Source: Fusobacterium ulcerans ATCC 49185 (GTDB lineage Bacteria > Fusobacteriota > Fusobacteriia > Fusobacteriales > Fusobacteriaceae). From it: a stretch of DNA of 64,000 bases. The notes under the pieces were generated by a model. It had not been told where the DNA came from. It searched no databases and was given only the letters and a program-made list of their open reading frames with translations. Positions 34,269-43,750 of the stretch are shown one piece after another (within the stretch, counting starts at the first letter, position 1; each line of letters starts with the position of its first letter). Position numbers and translations under genes: made by a program. The stretch spans positions 1,736,001 to 1,800,000 of the forward strand of contig NZ_LR215979.1 in the NCBI RefSeq assembly GCF_900683735.1, given 5' to 3'.

Positions 34269-35807
34269 ATGAAAGAAAATAGTATTGTAATACTGGACTT
34301 TGGTTCTCAATACAATCAACTGATTGCCAGAAGAGTCAGAGAAATGGGTGTTTATGCTGAAGTTGTTCCATATTTTGAACCTTTAGAAAAAATACTTGCT
34401 AGAAAGCCTAAAGGAATAATCCTTTCAGGAGGACCTTCCTCTGTGTATGCAGAAGGAGCTCCTACTATAGACAAAGAATTATTCTACAAAGGTATCCCTG
34501 TATTAGGTATCTGTTATGGTATGCAGCTTACTACTCACTTAATGGGTGGAGAAGTTGCTAGAGCTGATAAACAGGAATTTGGTAAAGCTGAACTTTTAAT
34601 TGATTCTGCTGACAGTCCACTTTTCCAAGGTATTCCTAACAATTCTAAAGTATGGATGAGCCACAATGACCATGTTACTAAAATGGCCCCTGGATTTGTT
34701 CAAATTGGTCATACTGATTCATGTGTAGCTGCTGTGCATCTGCCTGAAGTTAATAGTTACTGTATTCAATTCCATGCTGAAGTTACTCACTCAGAATATG
34801 GAACTCAAATCCTTAAAAACTTTGTTTTCAATGTTGCTAAATGTGAGCAAAATTGGTCAATGGGTAACTACATTGAAGAAACTGTAAAAAGCATCAAAGA
34901 AACTGTTGGAGATAAAAAAGTTCTTCTTGGACTTTCAGGAGGAGTTGACTCATCAGTTGCTGCTACTCTTATCCACAAAGCTATTGGAGATCAACTTACT
35001 TGTATCTTCGTTGATACTGGATTATTAAGAAAAGATGAAGCTAAAAAAGTAATGGAAATATATGGAGAAAACTTCCATATGAATATTAAATGTGTTGATG
35101 CAGAAGATAGATTCCTTTCTAAATTAGCTGGTGTATCTGATCCAGAAACTAAGAGAAAAATAATTGGAAAAGAATTCATTGAAGTATTTGACGAAGAAGC
35201 TAAAAAACTTGAAGATGTAGAATTCCTTGCTCAAGGAACTATATATCCAGATGTTATTGAGTCTATGTCAGTAAAAGGACCTTCAATGACTATTAAATCT
35301 CACCACAATGTTGGAGGCCTTCCAGAAGATATGAAATTTAAACTTCTTGAGCCTTTAAGAGAACTTTTCAAAGATGAAGTAAGAAAAGTAGGAAGAGAGC
35401 TTGGAATTCCTGATCACATGGTTGACAGACATCCATTCCCAGGTCCAGGACTTGGAATCAGAATCCTTGGTGAAGTAGATAAAGAGAAAGCTGATATTTT
35501 AAGAGAAGCTGATGATATATTTATCGAAGAATTAAGAGCTGCTGACCTTTATACTAAAGTAAGTCAAGCATTTGTTGTTCTTCTTCCAGTTAAATCTGTT
35601 GGAGTTATGGGAGATGAAAGAACTTATGAATATACTGCTGTATTGAGATCTGCTAATACTATTGACTTCATGACTGCTACTTGGTCACACCTTCCATTTG
35701 AGTTCTTAGAAAGAGTTTCTAATAGGATCTTAAATGAAGTTAAAGGAATCAATAGATTGACTTATGATATTTCATCAAAACCACCTGCAACTATCGAGTG
35801 GGAGTAG
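34269..35807 (+). CDS. guaA: GMP synthase (glutamine-hydrolysing)
   Basis: 512 residues. Converts XMP to GMP with ATP and glutamine. The glutamine amidotransferase domain comes first (GICYGMQL, nucleophile Cys82; the catalytic His in [11 protein letters not shown]). The ATP-pyrophosphatase domain carries [17 protein letters not shown], and the dimerisation domain ends in the invariant KPPATIEWE. The ATG at 34269 follows TTGGAGG. Confidence 0.97.
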   Translation: MKENSIVILDFGSQYNQLIARRVREMGVYAEVVPYFEPLEKILARKPKGIILSGGPSSVYAEGAPTIDKELFYKGIPVLGICYGMQLTTHLMGGEVARADKQEFGKAELLIDSADSPLFQGIPNNSKVWMSHNDHVTKMAPGFVQIGHTDSCVAAVHLPEVNSYCIQFHAEVTHSEYGTQILKNFVFNVAKCEQNWSMGNYIEETVKSIKETVGDKKVLLGLSGGVDSSVAATLIHKAIGDQLTCIFVDTGLLRKDEAKKVMEIYGENFHMNIKCVDAEDRFLSKLAGVSDPETKRKIIGKEFIEVFDEEAKKLEDVEFLAQGTIYPDVIESMSVKGPSMTIKSHHNVGGLPEDMKFKLLEPLRELFKDEVRKVGRELGIPDHMVDRHPFPGPGLGIRILGEVDKEKADILREADDIFIEELRAADLYTKVSQAFVVLLPVKSVGVMGDERTYEYTAVLRSANTIDFMTATWSHLPFEFLERVSNRILNEVKGINRLTYDISSKPPATIEWE

Positions 35808-35822
35808 TAGATGGATTTCTCT

Positions 35823-35847
35823 CAAACTATTATTTAAAAATAGTTTG
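35823..35847 (+). repeat. Inverted repeat just after guaA
   Basis: CAAACTATT and AATAGTTTG form a nine-pair stem but no T-run follows, so it may be an RNA 3'-end stabiliser rather than a terminator. Confidence 0.5.
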
Positions 35848-35899
35848 AAAGAACTAAAAAACCTTCGTGATAATAAAATGACAATAATTTAAAACTATA

Positions 35900-35935
35900 A
35901 AAGCCCCTTAGATTTATTCTAAGAGGCTTTTTTTA
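35900..35935. terminator. Terminator downstream of guaA
   Basis: AAGCCCCTTAGA pairs with TCTAAGAGGCTT (one mismatch), followed by seven T's. Confidence 0.9.
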
Positions 35936-36053
35936 CATTTTTTATTCTTTTCTCATCTATAAAAACATGATCTTTGTAACACAAAATTAAAGAAAATATC
36001 TTGTTATTTTCTTCAATTAATTGATATTTTTCTGTCCCTCTTTCACAACAACT

Positions 36054-36611
36054 CTAAAACTCAGGAGGTGTTACAGAAAAAAGCACAACACTTTCTCCAT
36101 CATATAAGTTAGTCCACTTATGAGGTTTTAATGCTGGAATATAAACTGAATCCCCTGGTTCCATTTCACAAGACTGATTTCCAATAGTAATTTTTACTTT
36201 ACCACTTAGAAGGAGTGCTATCTCTTCTCCTTTATGTGCCATTGGCTCTATTGAAGTTTCAGCATTCTTTTCAGTAAAAATCATTTTCATACATTCAATA
36301 TTAGTAGGCCCTTCAGGAGACAAAAGCTCATATCTTACCTTTTTAGTATTTATTATTTTTCTGTCCTCTTTTTTTAAAATATTAATGCTTATATCCTCTT
36401 TTTCAGGTTCTATAAAAAATTTAAATAAGGGAATTTCCAAAGCTTGTGCAATTGATTTTATTGTATTTAAAGAAGGATTAGCATTTCCTTTTTCGATCTG
36501 GCTAAGCATAGAGGAAGAAATTTCACATTTCTCAGCAACATCTTTTAACAGCAATCCTTTTTCTATTCTAATTCTTTTAATTATGGCTCCTACATTTATT
36601 TCTTTATCCAT
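36054..36611 (-). CDS. XRE-family regulator with C-terminal cupin domain
   Basis: 185 residues. Residues 8-62 are a XRE helix-turn-helix (IRIEKGLLLKDVAEKCEISS, SMLSQIEKGNANPSLNTI). Residues 110-182 form a small cupin barrel (HKGEEIALLLSGKVKITIG, GDSVYIPALKPHKWTN) that usually binds a small effector. Such PuuR-like proteins commonly repress or activate a neighbouring catabolic operon. It is divergent from the D-serine module and faces the 34-bp palindrome, so that is its probable target. Ribosome site AAAGGA. Confidence 0.87.
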   Translation of the reverse strand: MDKEINVGAIIKRIRIEKGLLLKDVAEKCEISSSMLSQIEKGNANPSLNTIKSIAQALEIPLFKFFIEPEKEDISINILKKEDRKIINTKKVRYELLSPEGPTNIECMKMIFTEKNAETSIEPMAHKGEEIALLLSGKVKITIGNQSCEMEPGDSVYIPALKPHKWTNLYDGESVVLFSVTPPEF

Positions 36612-36694
36612 TTTTAATCCTTTCTTATTTTAATATATTACAATTATATACTATTTAAAAAATTTTCTCTACTATGTTTTATTCAGCGTCATTT

Positions 36695-36728
36695 AATTAA
36701 ATATAATTAAATTTAATTATATTTAATT
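36695..36728. promoter_or_regulatory. 34-bp perfect palindrome, probable operator of the D-serine operon
   Basis: A fully self-complementary 34-bp A/T-only sequence centred between 36711 and 36712, with repeated AATTAAA and ATATAATT half-sites. It ends five bases before the -35 box of the plus-strand operon and lies about 85 bp from the divergent regulator start. Confidence 0.6.
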
Positions 36729-36733
36729 TTTTA

Positions 36734-36762
36734 TTGACATATTATTTTTTATAAAGTATAAT
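36734..36762 (+). promoter_or_regulatory. Consensus promoter of the permease/D-serine operon
   Basis: TTGACA (36734-36739), 17 bases, TATAAT (36757-36762), a perfect sigma-70 match. The leader to the first gene would be about 265 bases, long for this region, so a nearer promoter may also exist. Confidence 0.75.
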
Positions 36763-37034
36763 TCAATCAAATATAAAAACATATAGACTGTTTAATATAC
36801 ATTATATTCGGAAATAAAATTTTTATTATATATAAAATTAATTAATACTTAATAAATTCAAAAATTTATTTATTGCATCTAAAAAAATATTTCATAAAAA
36901 TTTAATTTCATTAACTTAAAAAACAAAAAATATATTATTACTAATTATTTTTTATATATCAAGGTAATAAATTTCTTTATTTAAAAGAACTTATATAAAG
37001 CAACATATAATAAAAAAAGTAGGAGGTATTTTTT

Positions 37035-38393
37035 ATGGGTTCAACATTTGTTATTGTAACAATAGCATTATCAATAATATTATTGATAATACTAACAGTT
37101 AAGGTGAAATTACATCCATTTTTCGCTTTAAGCATCAGTGCTTTCTTTTTTGGAATTATTTCAGGACATTCAATTCCAGCTATCATTGGAGCTTATTCTG
37201 GAGGATTAGGGGAAACTATTGCTGGAATTGGAGTAGTTATTGCAATAGGAACTGTTATGGGAGCTCTGCTAGAACATAGTGGAGCAGCAGAAACAATGGC
37301 TGAAACAATTTTAAAAATCACTGGAAAGAAAAATGCAGATATTGGATTAGCTGTTACTGGTTATTTTGTATCTATTCCTGTATTCTGTGATTCAGCATTT
37401 GTTCTATTATCACCACTTGCTAAAAGAATGAGTAAAGACACAGGAACAAGTATGACAACAATGGCAGTAGCTCTGGCAATGGGATTACATGCTACACATA
37501 TGCTGGTTCCTCCTACACCTGGCCCATTAGCAGTTGCAGGAATCTTAGGATCTAATTTAGGATTAGTTATTTTACTTGGAATGTTAGTTTCTATTCCTGT
37601 TACACTTGTTGCTATCTTAGCAGGTAGATTCTTTGGAAAAAAATATCATTTCTTACCTGAAATAGAAGAAGCAAGTAAAATAATAGAAGAGAATGGGGGA
37701 AGAAAACTTCCTACTCCTCTTATGAGTTTCTTACCTATTTTATTACCAATATTTTTAATGTTGTTGAGAACTGTTGCAACTTTAGAATCTTCTCCTTTAG
37801 GCAAAGGAATGGTGTATAATATTATTGATTCTTTAGGTCAGACAATAGTTGCTCTTTTTATAGGATTGATAATTGCGTTCTTCACATACAAGTCTGTTCA
37901 TCCTGAAGATAAAGAAGTTTGGACATTTGAGGGAATATTTGGAGAAGCATTAAAAACTGCTGGACAAATTGTTTTAATCGTCGGAGCAGGTGGGGCTTTT
38001 GCTACTATTCTAAAACTGTCTAATCTTCAAGAGATAGTAGTAAGTCTATTCTCTGGAATATCAATAGGAATAATAGTTCCATATATAATTGGTGCTATCT
38101 TTAGAACTGCAATTGGTTCAGGTACTGTAGGAATGATTACAGCAGCTTCAATGTTATTACCATTGGTAGATGTTCTTGGATTTAATTCTCCAATAGGTCT
38201 GGTTATAGCAATGTTGGCATGTGCAGCTGGAGGATTCATGGTATTCCACGGAAATGACGATTTCTTCTGGGTAGTTACTTCTACATCAGGAATGAAACCT
38301 GAAATTGCTTATAAAGTATTTCCAATAATAAGTGTTTTTCAATCTGTTACAGCACTAATTTGTGTTATAATATTAAAAATGATTTTCTTGTAA
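37035..38393 (+). CDS. GntP-family permease, probable D-serine or hydroxy-acid uptake
   Basis: 452 residues, about 12-14 hydrophobic segments. The pattern IPVFCDSAFVLLSPLAKRMS, GLHATHMLVPPTPGPLAVAG and ACAAGGFMVFHGNDDFFWVV is typical of gluconate:H+ symporters and DsdX. Because it leads an operon for D-serine and D-threonine breakdown, D-serine uptake like DsdX is the best guess. Ribosome site TAGGAGG. Confidence 0.88.
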   Translation: MGSTFVIVTIALSIILLIILTVKVKLHPFFALSISAFFFGIISGHSIPAIIGAYSGGLGETIAGIGVVIAIGTVMGALLEHSGAAETMAETILKITGKKNADIGLAVTGYFVSIPVFCDSAFVLLSPLAKRMSKDTGTSMTTMAVALAMGLHATHMLVPPTPGPLAVAGILGSNLGLVILLGMLVSIPVTLVAILAGRFFGKKYHFLPEIEEASKIIEENGGRKLPTPLMSFLPILLPIFLMLLRTVATLESSPLGKGMVYNIIDSLGQTIVALFIGLIIAFFTYKSVHPEDKEVWTFEGIFGEALKTAGQIVLIVGAGGAFATILKLSNLQEIVVSLFSGISIGIIVPYIIGAIFRTAIGSGTVGMITAASMLLPLVDVLGFNSPIGLVIAMLACAAGGFMVFHGNDDFFWVVTSTSGMKPEIAYKVFPIISVFQSVTALICVIILKMIFL

Positions 38394-38440
38394 AATACAT
38401 AATAAAATTAAAATATATTTAATGATCAAAGGAGAATAAA

Positions 38441-39766
38441 ATGAACACAGAAGAATTAATAAAAAATGATATTGTTATTAAAAAATTAGCAGATAGAGAA
38501 GAGATAGGATGGATTAATAAAAAAGAAATTCCATACAATGAATATGAAAAAAATCTTCCTCTTTCTGATGATGATTTAAGAGATGCTGAAGAGCGTTTAG
38601 AGAGATTTGCTCCATTTATAAAAAAATCTTTTCCTGAAACAGAAGATACAAATGGAATAATAGAATCTCCACTAGAACCAATATTCTCAATGCAGAAAGA
38701 TTTAGAAAAAAAATATAATACTTCAATTCCTGGAAAACTATATTTAAAAATGGACAGTCATCTTCCTGTAGCTGGTTCAATAAAAGCTAGAGGTGGAGTT
38801 TATGAAGTTTTAAAGTATGCTGAGGAATTAGCCATTGAAGCTGGAATGCTTTCTATTAATGATGATTATTCAATTTTAGCAGATGAAAAGTTTAAAAAAT
38901 TCTTCTCAGGATATAAAATTCAAGTAGGATCAACTGGTAATCTAGGTTTAAGCATTGGAATAACAAGTGCAGCTTTAGGATTTGAAGTTATTGTTCATAT
39001 GTCAGCTGATGCAAAACAATGGAAAAAAGATATGCTGAGATCAAAAGGTGTAAAAGTTGTTGAATATACAGATGACTATGGAAAAGCTGTTGAAGAAGGA
39101 AGAAAAAATTCAGATGCAGATCCTAAAAGCTATTTTGTAGATGATGAAAAATCATTAAATCTATTCTTAGGATATACTGTTGCAGCTTCAAGATTAAAAA
39201 AACAATTAGATGAAAAAAATATAATGATTGATAGTGAGCATCCTCTATTAGTGCATATTCCATGTGGTGTAGGAGGAGCTCCTGGAGGAGTTGCTTATGG
39301 TTTAAAAAGAATCTTTAAAGAAAATGCATATATTTTCTTTGTTGAGCCAACTTTAGCTCCTTGCATGGTTTTAGGAATGGAAAGTGGACTTCATGAGCAA
39401 ATCAGTGTTCGTGACATTGGGATAAATGGAATAACACATGCTGATGGACTTGCAGTTGCAAGACCTTCTGGACTTGTAGGAAGAATGATGGATTCTATTC
39501 TAAGTGGAGAATTTACTGTAGAAGACTACAAGCTTTATGACTATTTAAGATGCCTGAATGAATCAGAAAATATAAGAATAGAACCATCATCATGTGCTGC
39601 TTTTGAAGGCCCAGTGTCTTTATTAAAGTATGAAGAAACAAAAAACTATATTGAACAGAAAATTGGAAAAAATATAGAAAATGCTTATCATATCTGCTGG
39701 GCAACTGGTGGAAGAATGGTCCCAAAAGAAGATATGGAAAAATTTTTAGAAACTCATTTAAAATAA
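38441..39766 (+). CDS. dsdA: D-serine ammonia-lyase (D-serine dehydratase)
   Basis: 441 residues, the DsdA length. Fold-type II PLP enzyme that converts D-serine to pyruvate and ammonia. The PLP lysine is in PVAGSIKARGG (Lys115). The phosphate-binding GSTGNLGLS near 169 and the HIPCGVGGAPGGVAYGL stretch are diagnostic. Ribosome site AAAGGAG. It follows the permease by 47 bp and precedes the D-threonine aldolase-like gene by 13 bp, so all three are one operon. Confidence 0.95.
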   Translation: MNTEELIKNDIVIKKLADREEIGWINKKEIPYNEYEKNLPLSDDDLRDAEERLERFAPFIKKSFPETEDTNGIIESPLEPIFSMQKDLEKKYNTSIPGKLYLKMDSHLPVAGSIKARGGVYEVLKYAEELAIEAGMLSINDDYSILADEKFKKFFSGYKIQVGSTGNLGLSIGITSAALGFEVIVHMSADAKQWKKDMLRSKGVKVVEYTDDYGKAVEEGRKNSDADPKSYFVDDEKSLNLFLGYTVAASRLKKQLDEKNIMIDSEHPLLVHIPCGVGGAPGGVAYGLKRIFKENAYIFFVEPTLAPCMVLGMESGLHEQISVRDIGINGITHADGLAVARPSGLVGRMMDSILSGEFTVEDYKLYDYLRCLNESENIRIEPSSCAAFEGPVSLLKYEETKNYIEQKIGKNIENAYHICWATGGRMVPKEDMEKFLETHLK

Positions 39767-39779
39767 GGGGGATTAAATT

Positions 39780-40889
39780 ATGAAAAAAGAAAATCTTAAA
39801 ACTCCAGTGATTCTACTAAATTTAGATGCATTAGAAAACAATATTAAAACATATCAAAAGATGTGCAATGACAATGGAAAAGAATTATGGCCTATGATAA
39901 AGACTCACAAAAGTATGGAGCTTTTAAAACTTCAGATAGAGGCTGGGGCAACTGGGGCTTTGTGTGGAACATTAGATGAAGCTGAAGCTTGCTGTAGAAT
40001 AGGTTTGAAAAAGATAATGTATGCATATCCAGCAGCCAGCAAAGAAAGTATTAAAAGGATAATAGAACTTACTAAAAAAAGTGATTTCATAGTGAGACTG
40101 GACAATTTAGAAGCTGCTAAAATGATAAATGATATGGCTATTGCAGCTGGTGTAGTTGTAGGTTATACAATTATAGTTGATAGTGGTCTGCATCGTTTTG
40201 GATTACCTGTAGATAAGATTGTTGAATTTGCAGATAAATTAAAAGATATGAAAGGTTTAAAACTTAGAGGCTTATCTACTCATCCTGGTCATGTATATTC
40301 TGCAACTTGTGAAAATGAAGTTCCTAAATATATTGCTGATGAATGTCAGACTATAGCTGCTGCTAAAAAATATATGAATGATGCAGGCTATGAGCTTGAA
40401 TATATAACAAGTGGTTCAACTCCGACATTCAGTGAAGCTGTAAAAGATAAAAATATAAATGTATTTCATCCAGGAAATTATGTATTTTTAGATACTATTC
40501 AGTTATCTATAAAAAAAGCTGAAATAAAAGATTGTGCTTTAACTGTATATACTACAATAATTTCTCATCCTAAAGAAGATTTATTTATATGTGATGCTGG
40601 TGCTAAATGTTTAGGTCTAGATCAAGGAGCTCATGGAAATAGTTCTATAGTAGGTTTTGGAACTGTAATTGGGCATCCTGAGGCAATAGTTGCCTCTCTG
40701 TCAGAAGAAGTTGGAAAACTTCATATCCATGGAGAAACTAATTTAAAAGTGGGAGACAAAATAGAAATTATTCCAAACCACTCTTGCTCTACAGCTAATT
40801 TATGCAGCTATTATACAGTTATGAAAGATGGTAATGCAGTAAAAAGCATCCCTGTAGATGTTAGAGGAAATAGTTTTAAACAAATTTAA
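39780..40889 (+). CDS. D-threonine aldolase / eukaryotic-type D-serine dehydratase family enzyme
   Basis: 369 residues, fold-type III PLP enzyme. An alanine-racemase-like barrel with the PLP lysine in WPMIKTHKS (Lys41), GYTIIVDSGLHRFGLP, GLSTHPGHVY, and a C-terminal domain with NHSCSTAN, whose His and Cys hold the metal in this family. Members cleave D-threonine to glycine and acetaldehyde or dehydrate D-serine; the two cannot be told apart by eye. Paired with dsdA, D-threonine or D-allothreonine cleavage is the more complementary role. Confidence 0.87.
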   Translation: MKKENLKTPVILLNLDALENNIKTYQKMCNDNGKELWPMIKTHKSMELLKLQIEAGATGALCGTLDEAEACCRIGLKKIMYAYPAASKESIKRIIELTKKSDFIVRLDNLEAAKMINDMAIAAGVVVGYTIIVDSGLHRFGLPVDKIVEFADKLKDMKGLKLRGLSTHPGHVYSATCENEVPKYIADECQTIAAAKKYMNDAGYELEYITSGSTPTFSEAVKDKNINVFHPGNYVFLDTIQLSIKKAEIKDCALTVYTTIISHPKEDLFICDAGAKCLGLDQGAHGNSSIVGFGTVIGHPEAIVASLSEEVGKLHIHGETNLKVGDKIEIIPNHSCSTANLCSYYTVMKDGNAVKSIPVDVRGNSFKQI

Positions 40890-40911
40890 ACTTAATAATT
40901 TTTTTAAATAG

Positions 40912-40946
40912 AAAGCCAGAAATTTTAATAAATTTTTGGCTTTTTC
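40912..40946 (+). terminator. Terminator of the D-serine operon
   Basis: AAAGCCAGAAATT pairs with AATTTTTGGCTTT (one mismatch), followed by a T-rich run. Confidence 0.85.
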
Positions 40947-41064
40947 TTTTAATTCTCATTATATTTCTAAATATCTTTATTCTAAAAATGGTTTTAGTGT
41001 ACTCTTTCAATAAAAAATATTATAAAAATATATAAAAAATATTACAAAGATATAATTTTTAAAA

Positions 41065-41093
41065 TTGACTAACACTAAAAAAAATTATATAGT
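41065..41093 (+). promoter_or_regulatory. Promoter of the lacI-TRAP operon
   Basis: TTGACT (41065-41070), 17 bases, TATAGT (41088-41093). Confidence 0.65.
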
Positions 41094-41110
41094 TTGAATA
41101 TAAAGTTCCG

Positions 41111-41120
41111 AACGCGCGTT
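41111..41120. promoter_or_regulatory. LacI-type operator AACGCGCGTT
   Basis: A perfect 10-bp palindrome with central CG steps, standing out in AT-rich DNA. It is about ten bases past the predicted transcript start and 34 bp before the lacI-family gene. LacI-family sites characteristically have a central CpG, so autorepression of the operon is likely. Confidence 0.65.
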
Positions 41121-41153
41121 AGTAAATTTTATTATAAGTCAATAATTTAAGAG

Positions 41154-42197
41154 GTGAAAAAAATTAATAGTAAAATTATAGCCCAACTTGCAGGAGTTTC
41201 TAGAAGTACAGTATCAAGAGTTATAAATAATTATCCAGATATTTCACCTGAAACAAAAGAAAAAGTTCTAAAGGTTATAGAGGAAAATGGATATTATCCA
41301 AATTTATCTGCACAAAAATTAGCTGGTAAAAAATCTGGAATTATTGGATTGCTTGTTTATACTGGAAAATCTAGTACAAATGAAAAAAATTACAAAAAAA
41401 TATCTGAATCTCTATACTATTCTGAACTAATATCAAAGATTATTGATGCAGCAGAAAATCTAGGTTATCTAGTATTAGTTTCGTATATCAATAAAAAAGG
41501 AACTACTTGGGAAAAAATATTTGCCAATGGAATTATAGATGGAGCTCTTGTTATCTCTGGGGGAAAGAAATTCAAGGAAATAGAAAATCTAATAAATTCC
41601 AAAAATAAAATAGTCCTTTTAGACTATGAAAAGAATATAGCTAATTCTACAGTTTCTGTAATTAATCCAAACCATTTTGAAGGAGGATATAAAGCTACTC
41701 AATATCTTATTGAAAATGGTCATGAAAATATTTTACATCTCACAGGAGAAATAAGAAGGAAAACCTCAATTAAAAGAGCTAGAGGTTATTTAAAGTGCTT
41801 AAAAGACAATAATATAGAAAAACAAAAGATTATATCTGGAAAATTTACCCAAGAAAGCTCATATAAAATAATTGATGAATACATTAAGAAAAATAAAGCT
41901 TTTGATTATACTGCTATCTTTGCAGGAAATGATTATATCGCTTTAGGAGCTATGAGAGCTTTAGCAAAACATGGAATAGATGTTCCTAAAAAAGTTTCAA
42001 TAATCGGTTATGACAACATGGAACTTTGTGAATATACTACTCCAAAAATAACCAGTATAAATCATTTAGATGATTTTATTGCAGAAAAAGCATTAGTAAA
42101 ATTAATGAATATTTTAAAAGGGGAGCAAGGAGTTATTGAAAATACCGAAATTAGAGTTATAGAACGAGGGAGTGTTTTAAATATAAAGGCTAAATAG
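41154..42197 (+). CDS. LacI-family transcriptional repressor
   Basis: 347 residues. The N-terminal HTH and hinge read KIIAQLAGVSRSTVSRVINN and PNLSAQKLAGKKSG, then a periplasmic-binding-like effector domain (IIGLLVYTG, AIFAGNDYIALGAMRALAKHG, VSIIGYDNMELCEY). It probably senses a sugar or sugar acid taken up by the TRAP transporter downstream. No ATG start is possible: an in-frame TAA lies at 41148. Initiation must use GTG at 41154, almost touching the ribosome site, or ATT at 41163, six bases after GAGGTG. Confidence 0.92.
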   Translation: MKKINSKIIAQLAGVSRSTVSRVINNYPDISPETKEKVLKVIEENGYYPNLSAQKLAGKKSGIIGLLVYTGKSSTNEKNYKKISESLYYSELISKIIDAAENLGYLVLVSYINKKGTTWEKIFANGIIDGALVISGGKKFKEIENLINSKNKIVLLDYEKNIANSTVSVINPNHFEGGYKATQYLIENGHENILHLTGEIRRKTSIKRARGYLKCLKDNNIEKQKIISGKFTQESSYKIIDEYIKKNKAFDYTAIFAGNDYIALGAMRALAKHGIDVPKKVSIIGYDNMELCEYTTPKITSINHLDDFIAEKALVKLMNILKGEQGVIENTEIRVIERGSVLNIKAK

Positions 42198-42257
42198 GTA
42201 TTTTAAGGTTTGTCAAATAAACCTATGAAATAAATAAAAATACTTTAGGAGGGTTAG

Positions 42258-43259
42258 ATGAAAGGAAAGAAGAATTATTTTAGACTAGCATTTTTTTTAA
42301 TGTTGGGGATTTTATTTTTAATTGCAGGTTGTGGTAAGAAAGAAGAAAAGAAAGTTAGGGTTATCAAAGTAAGTCATGTTTTTCAAACTAATGAACCTAC
42401 ACATATTTATATTTCACAGGCCGCAGATAAAATTAATGAAAGACTAAAAGGACAAATAGAATTACAAGTTTATCCAAATGGAGAATTACCTTCATACAAA
42501 GATGCCATTGAGCAGGTTTTAAGAGGAAGTGACTTTATTTCTGTAGTTGATCCTAGCTATATTGGTGATTATGTTCCTGATTTTACAGCATTAGTAGGAC
42601 CAATGTTATATACAACATATGAAGATTATACAAATGTTACAGGCAGTGATTTTGTAAAACAATTGGAGAAACAAGCTGAAGAAAAAGGAATAAAAGTACT
42701 ATCTTTAGATTTTATTTTTGGATTCAGACACATAGTTACTGATAAAGTTATAACTAATCCCGAAGATTTAAAAGGGCTTAAACTTAGAGTTCCAGCAAGT
42801 AAATTGTGGATAGATACATTTAATGCTCTAGGAGCTAATCCAGTGGCAATGCCATGGAGTGAAACTGTAAGTGCATTACAGCAAAAAGTTATTGATGGAA
42901 CTGAAACTACTTTTTCTTTTATGTCAAATAGTAAACTTTATGATTTGAGAAAAAATGTTGCTTTAAGTGGACACTTTTTAGGAACTGGAGGAGTATATAT
43001 TTCAACTAAAGTTTGGGATTCATTTACTGATGAACAAAGAAAAGTTATTCAAGAAGAAATTACACAAGCTGCTATAGATAACAATAAAAAAATGTATGAA
43101 CTAGATGAAGACTTCAAAAAAGATATAGTTAAAAATGGTATGATTTTAAATGAAGTTAATTTAGAAGAATTCCAAAAAAGAGCAAAAAAAGTATTTGATG
43201 AGTTCCCAGGATTCTCACCAGATATATATGAAAAAATTCAAAATGAGATAAAAAAATAG
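42258..43259 (+). CDS. TRAP transporter solute-binding lipoprotein (DctP family)
   Basis: 333 residues. Lipoprotein signal with lipobox LIAGC (Cys25), so the binding protein is membrane-tethered rather than free. DctP landmarks are RVIKVSHVFQTNEPTHIYIS, IELQVYPNGELPSYKDAIEQ, LRVPASKLWIDTFNALGANP (including the ligand-binding Arg of L-R-V-P) and MPWSETVSALQQKVIDGTE. It likely binds a carboxylate such as a sugar acid. First transporter gene, 60 bp after the LacI gene. Ribosome site AGGAGGG. Confidence 0.92.
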   Translation: MKGKKNYFRLAFFLMLGILFLIAGCGKKEEKKVRVIKVSHVFQTNEPTHIYISQAADKINERLKGQIELQVYPNGELPSYKDAIEQVLRGSDFISVVDPSYIGDYVPDFTALVGPMLYTTYEDYTNVTGSDFVKQLEKQAEEKGIKVLSLDFIFGFRHIVTDKVITNPEDLKGLKLRVPASKLWIDTFNALGANPVAMPWSETVSALQQKVIDGTETTFSFMSNSKLYDLRKNVALSGHFLGTGGVYISTKVWDSFTDEQRKVIQEEITQAAIDNNKKMYELDEDFKKDIVKNGMILNEVNLEEFQKRAKKVFDEFPGFSPDIYEKIQNEIKK

Positions 43260-43273
43260 TATAGGAGAAAGAC

Positions 43274-43750
43274 ATGAAGAAAATTTATATAGATGATCTG
43301 ATATCTTGTACATTTTTAAGTTTTACTATAATTATAGTAATTTTAAATGTTGGAATGAGATACTTTTTCAATTCTCCTATAAAGAGTGCTGAAGAAATAG
43401 CAACAATATGCTTTATATGGTCAGTATTTGTAGGAGGAGCTAGCTGCTATAGAAAAAAAATGCATATGGGAATTGATATCTTAACTCAATCATTACCTGA
43501 AAAGTTTAAAATTTATGTTGAATTACTAATCAATATAATAGTAATGTTAATGAATGGAACTTTTTTCTGTTTAAGTTTAAAATTTACAATAATTTCTAGG
43601 GTAAAGCCTACTGCTGTATTAGGAATTTCATCTATGTATGTTAATTCTTCATTAATCATAGGCTTTGGATTAATCTTTGTATATTCCATTCTGGAAATTT
43701 TTAAAAATATAAAAACCATATTAGGAAAAAAAGGAGATGAAAATGTATAG
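43274..43750 (+). CDS. TRAP transporter small membrane subunit (DctQ family)
   Basis: 158 residues, four hydrophobic helices. The stretches NVGMRYFFNSPIKSAEEIAT, FIWSVFVGGASCYRKKMHMG and DILTQSLPEK are typical of DctQ, which pairs with DctM. Ribosome site AGGAG; its 3' end overlaps the dctM start by 8 bp, implying coupled translation. Confidence 0.92.
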   Translation: MKKIYIDDLISCTFLSFTIIIVILNVGMRYFFNSPIKSAEEIATICFIWSVFVGGASCYRKKMHMGIDILTQSLPEKFKIYVELLINIIVMLMNGTFFCLSLKFTIISRVKPTAVLGISSMYVNSSLIIGFGLIFVYSILEIFKNIKTILGKKGDENV

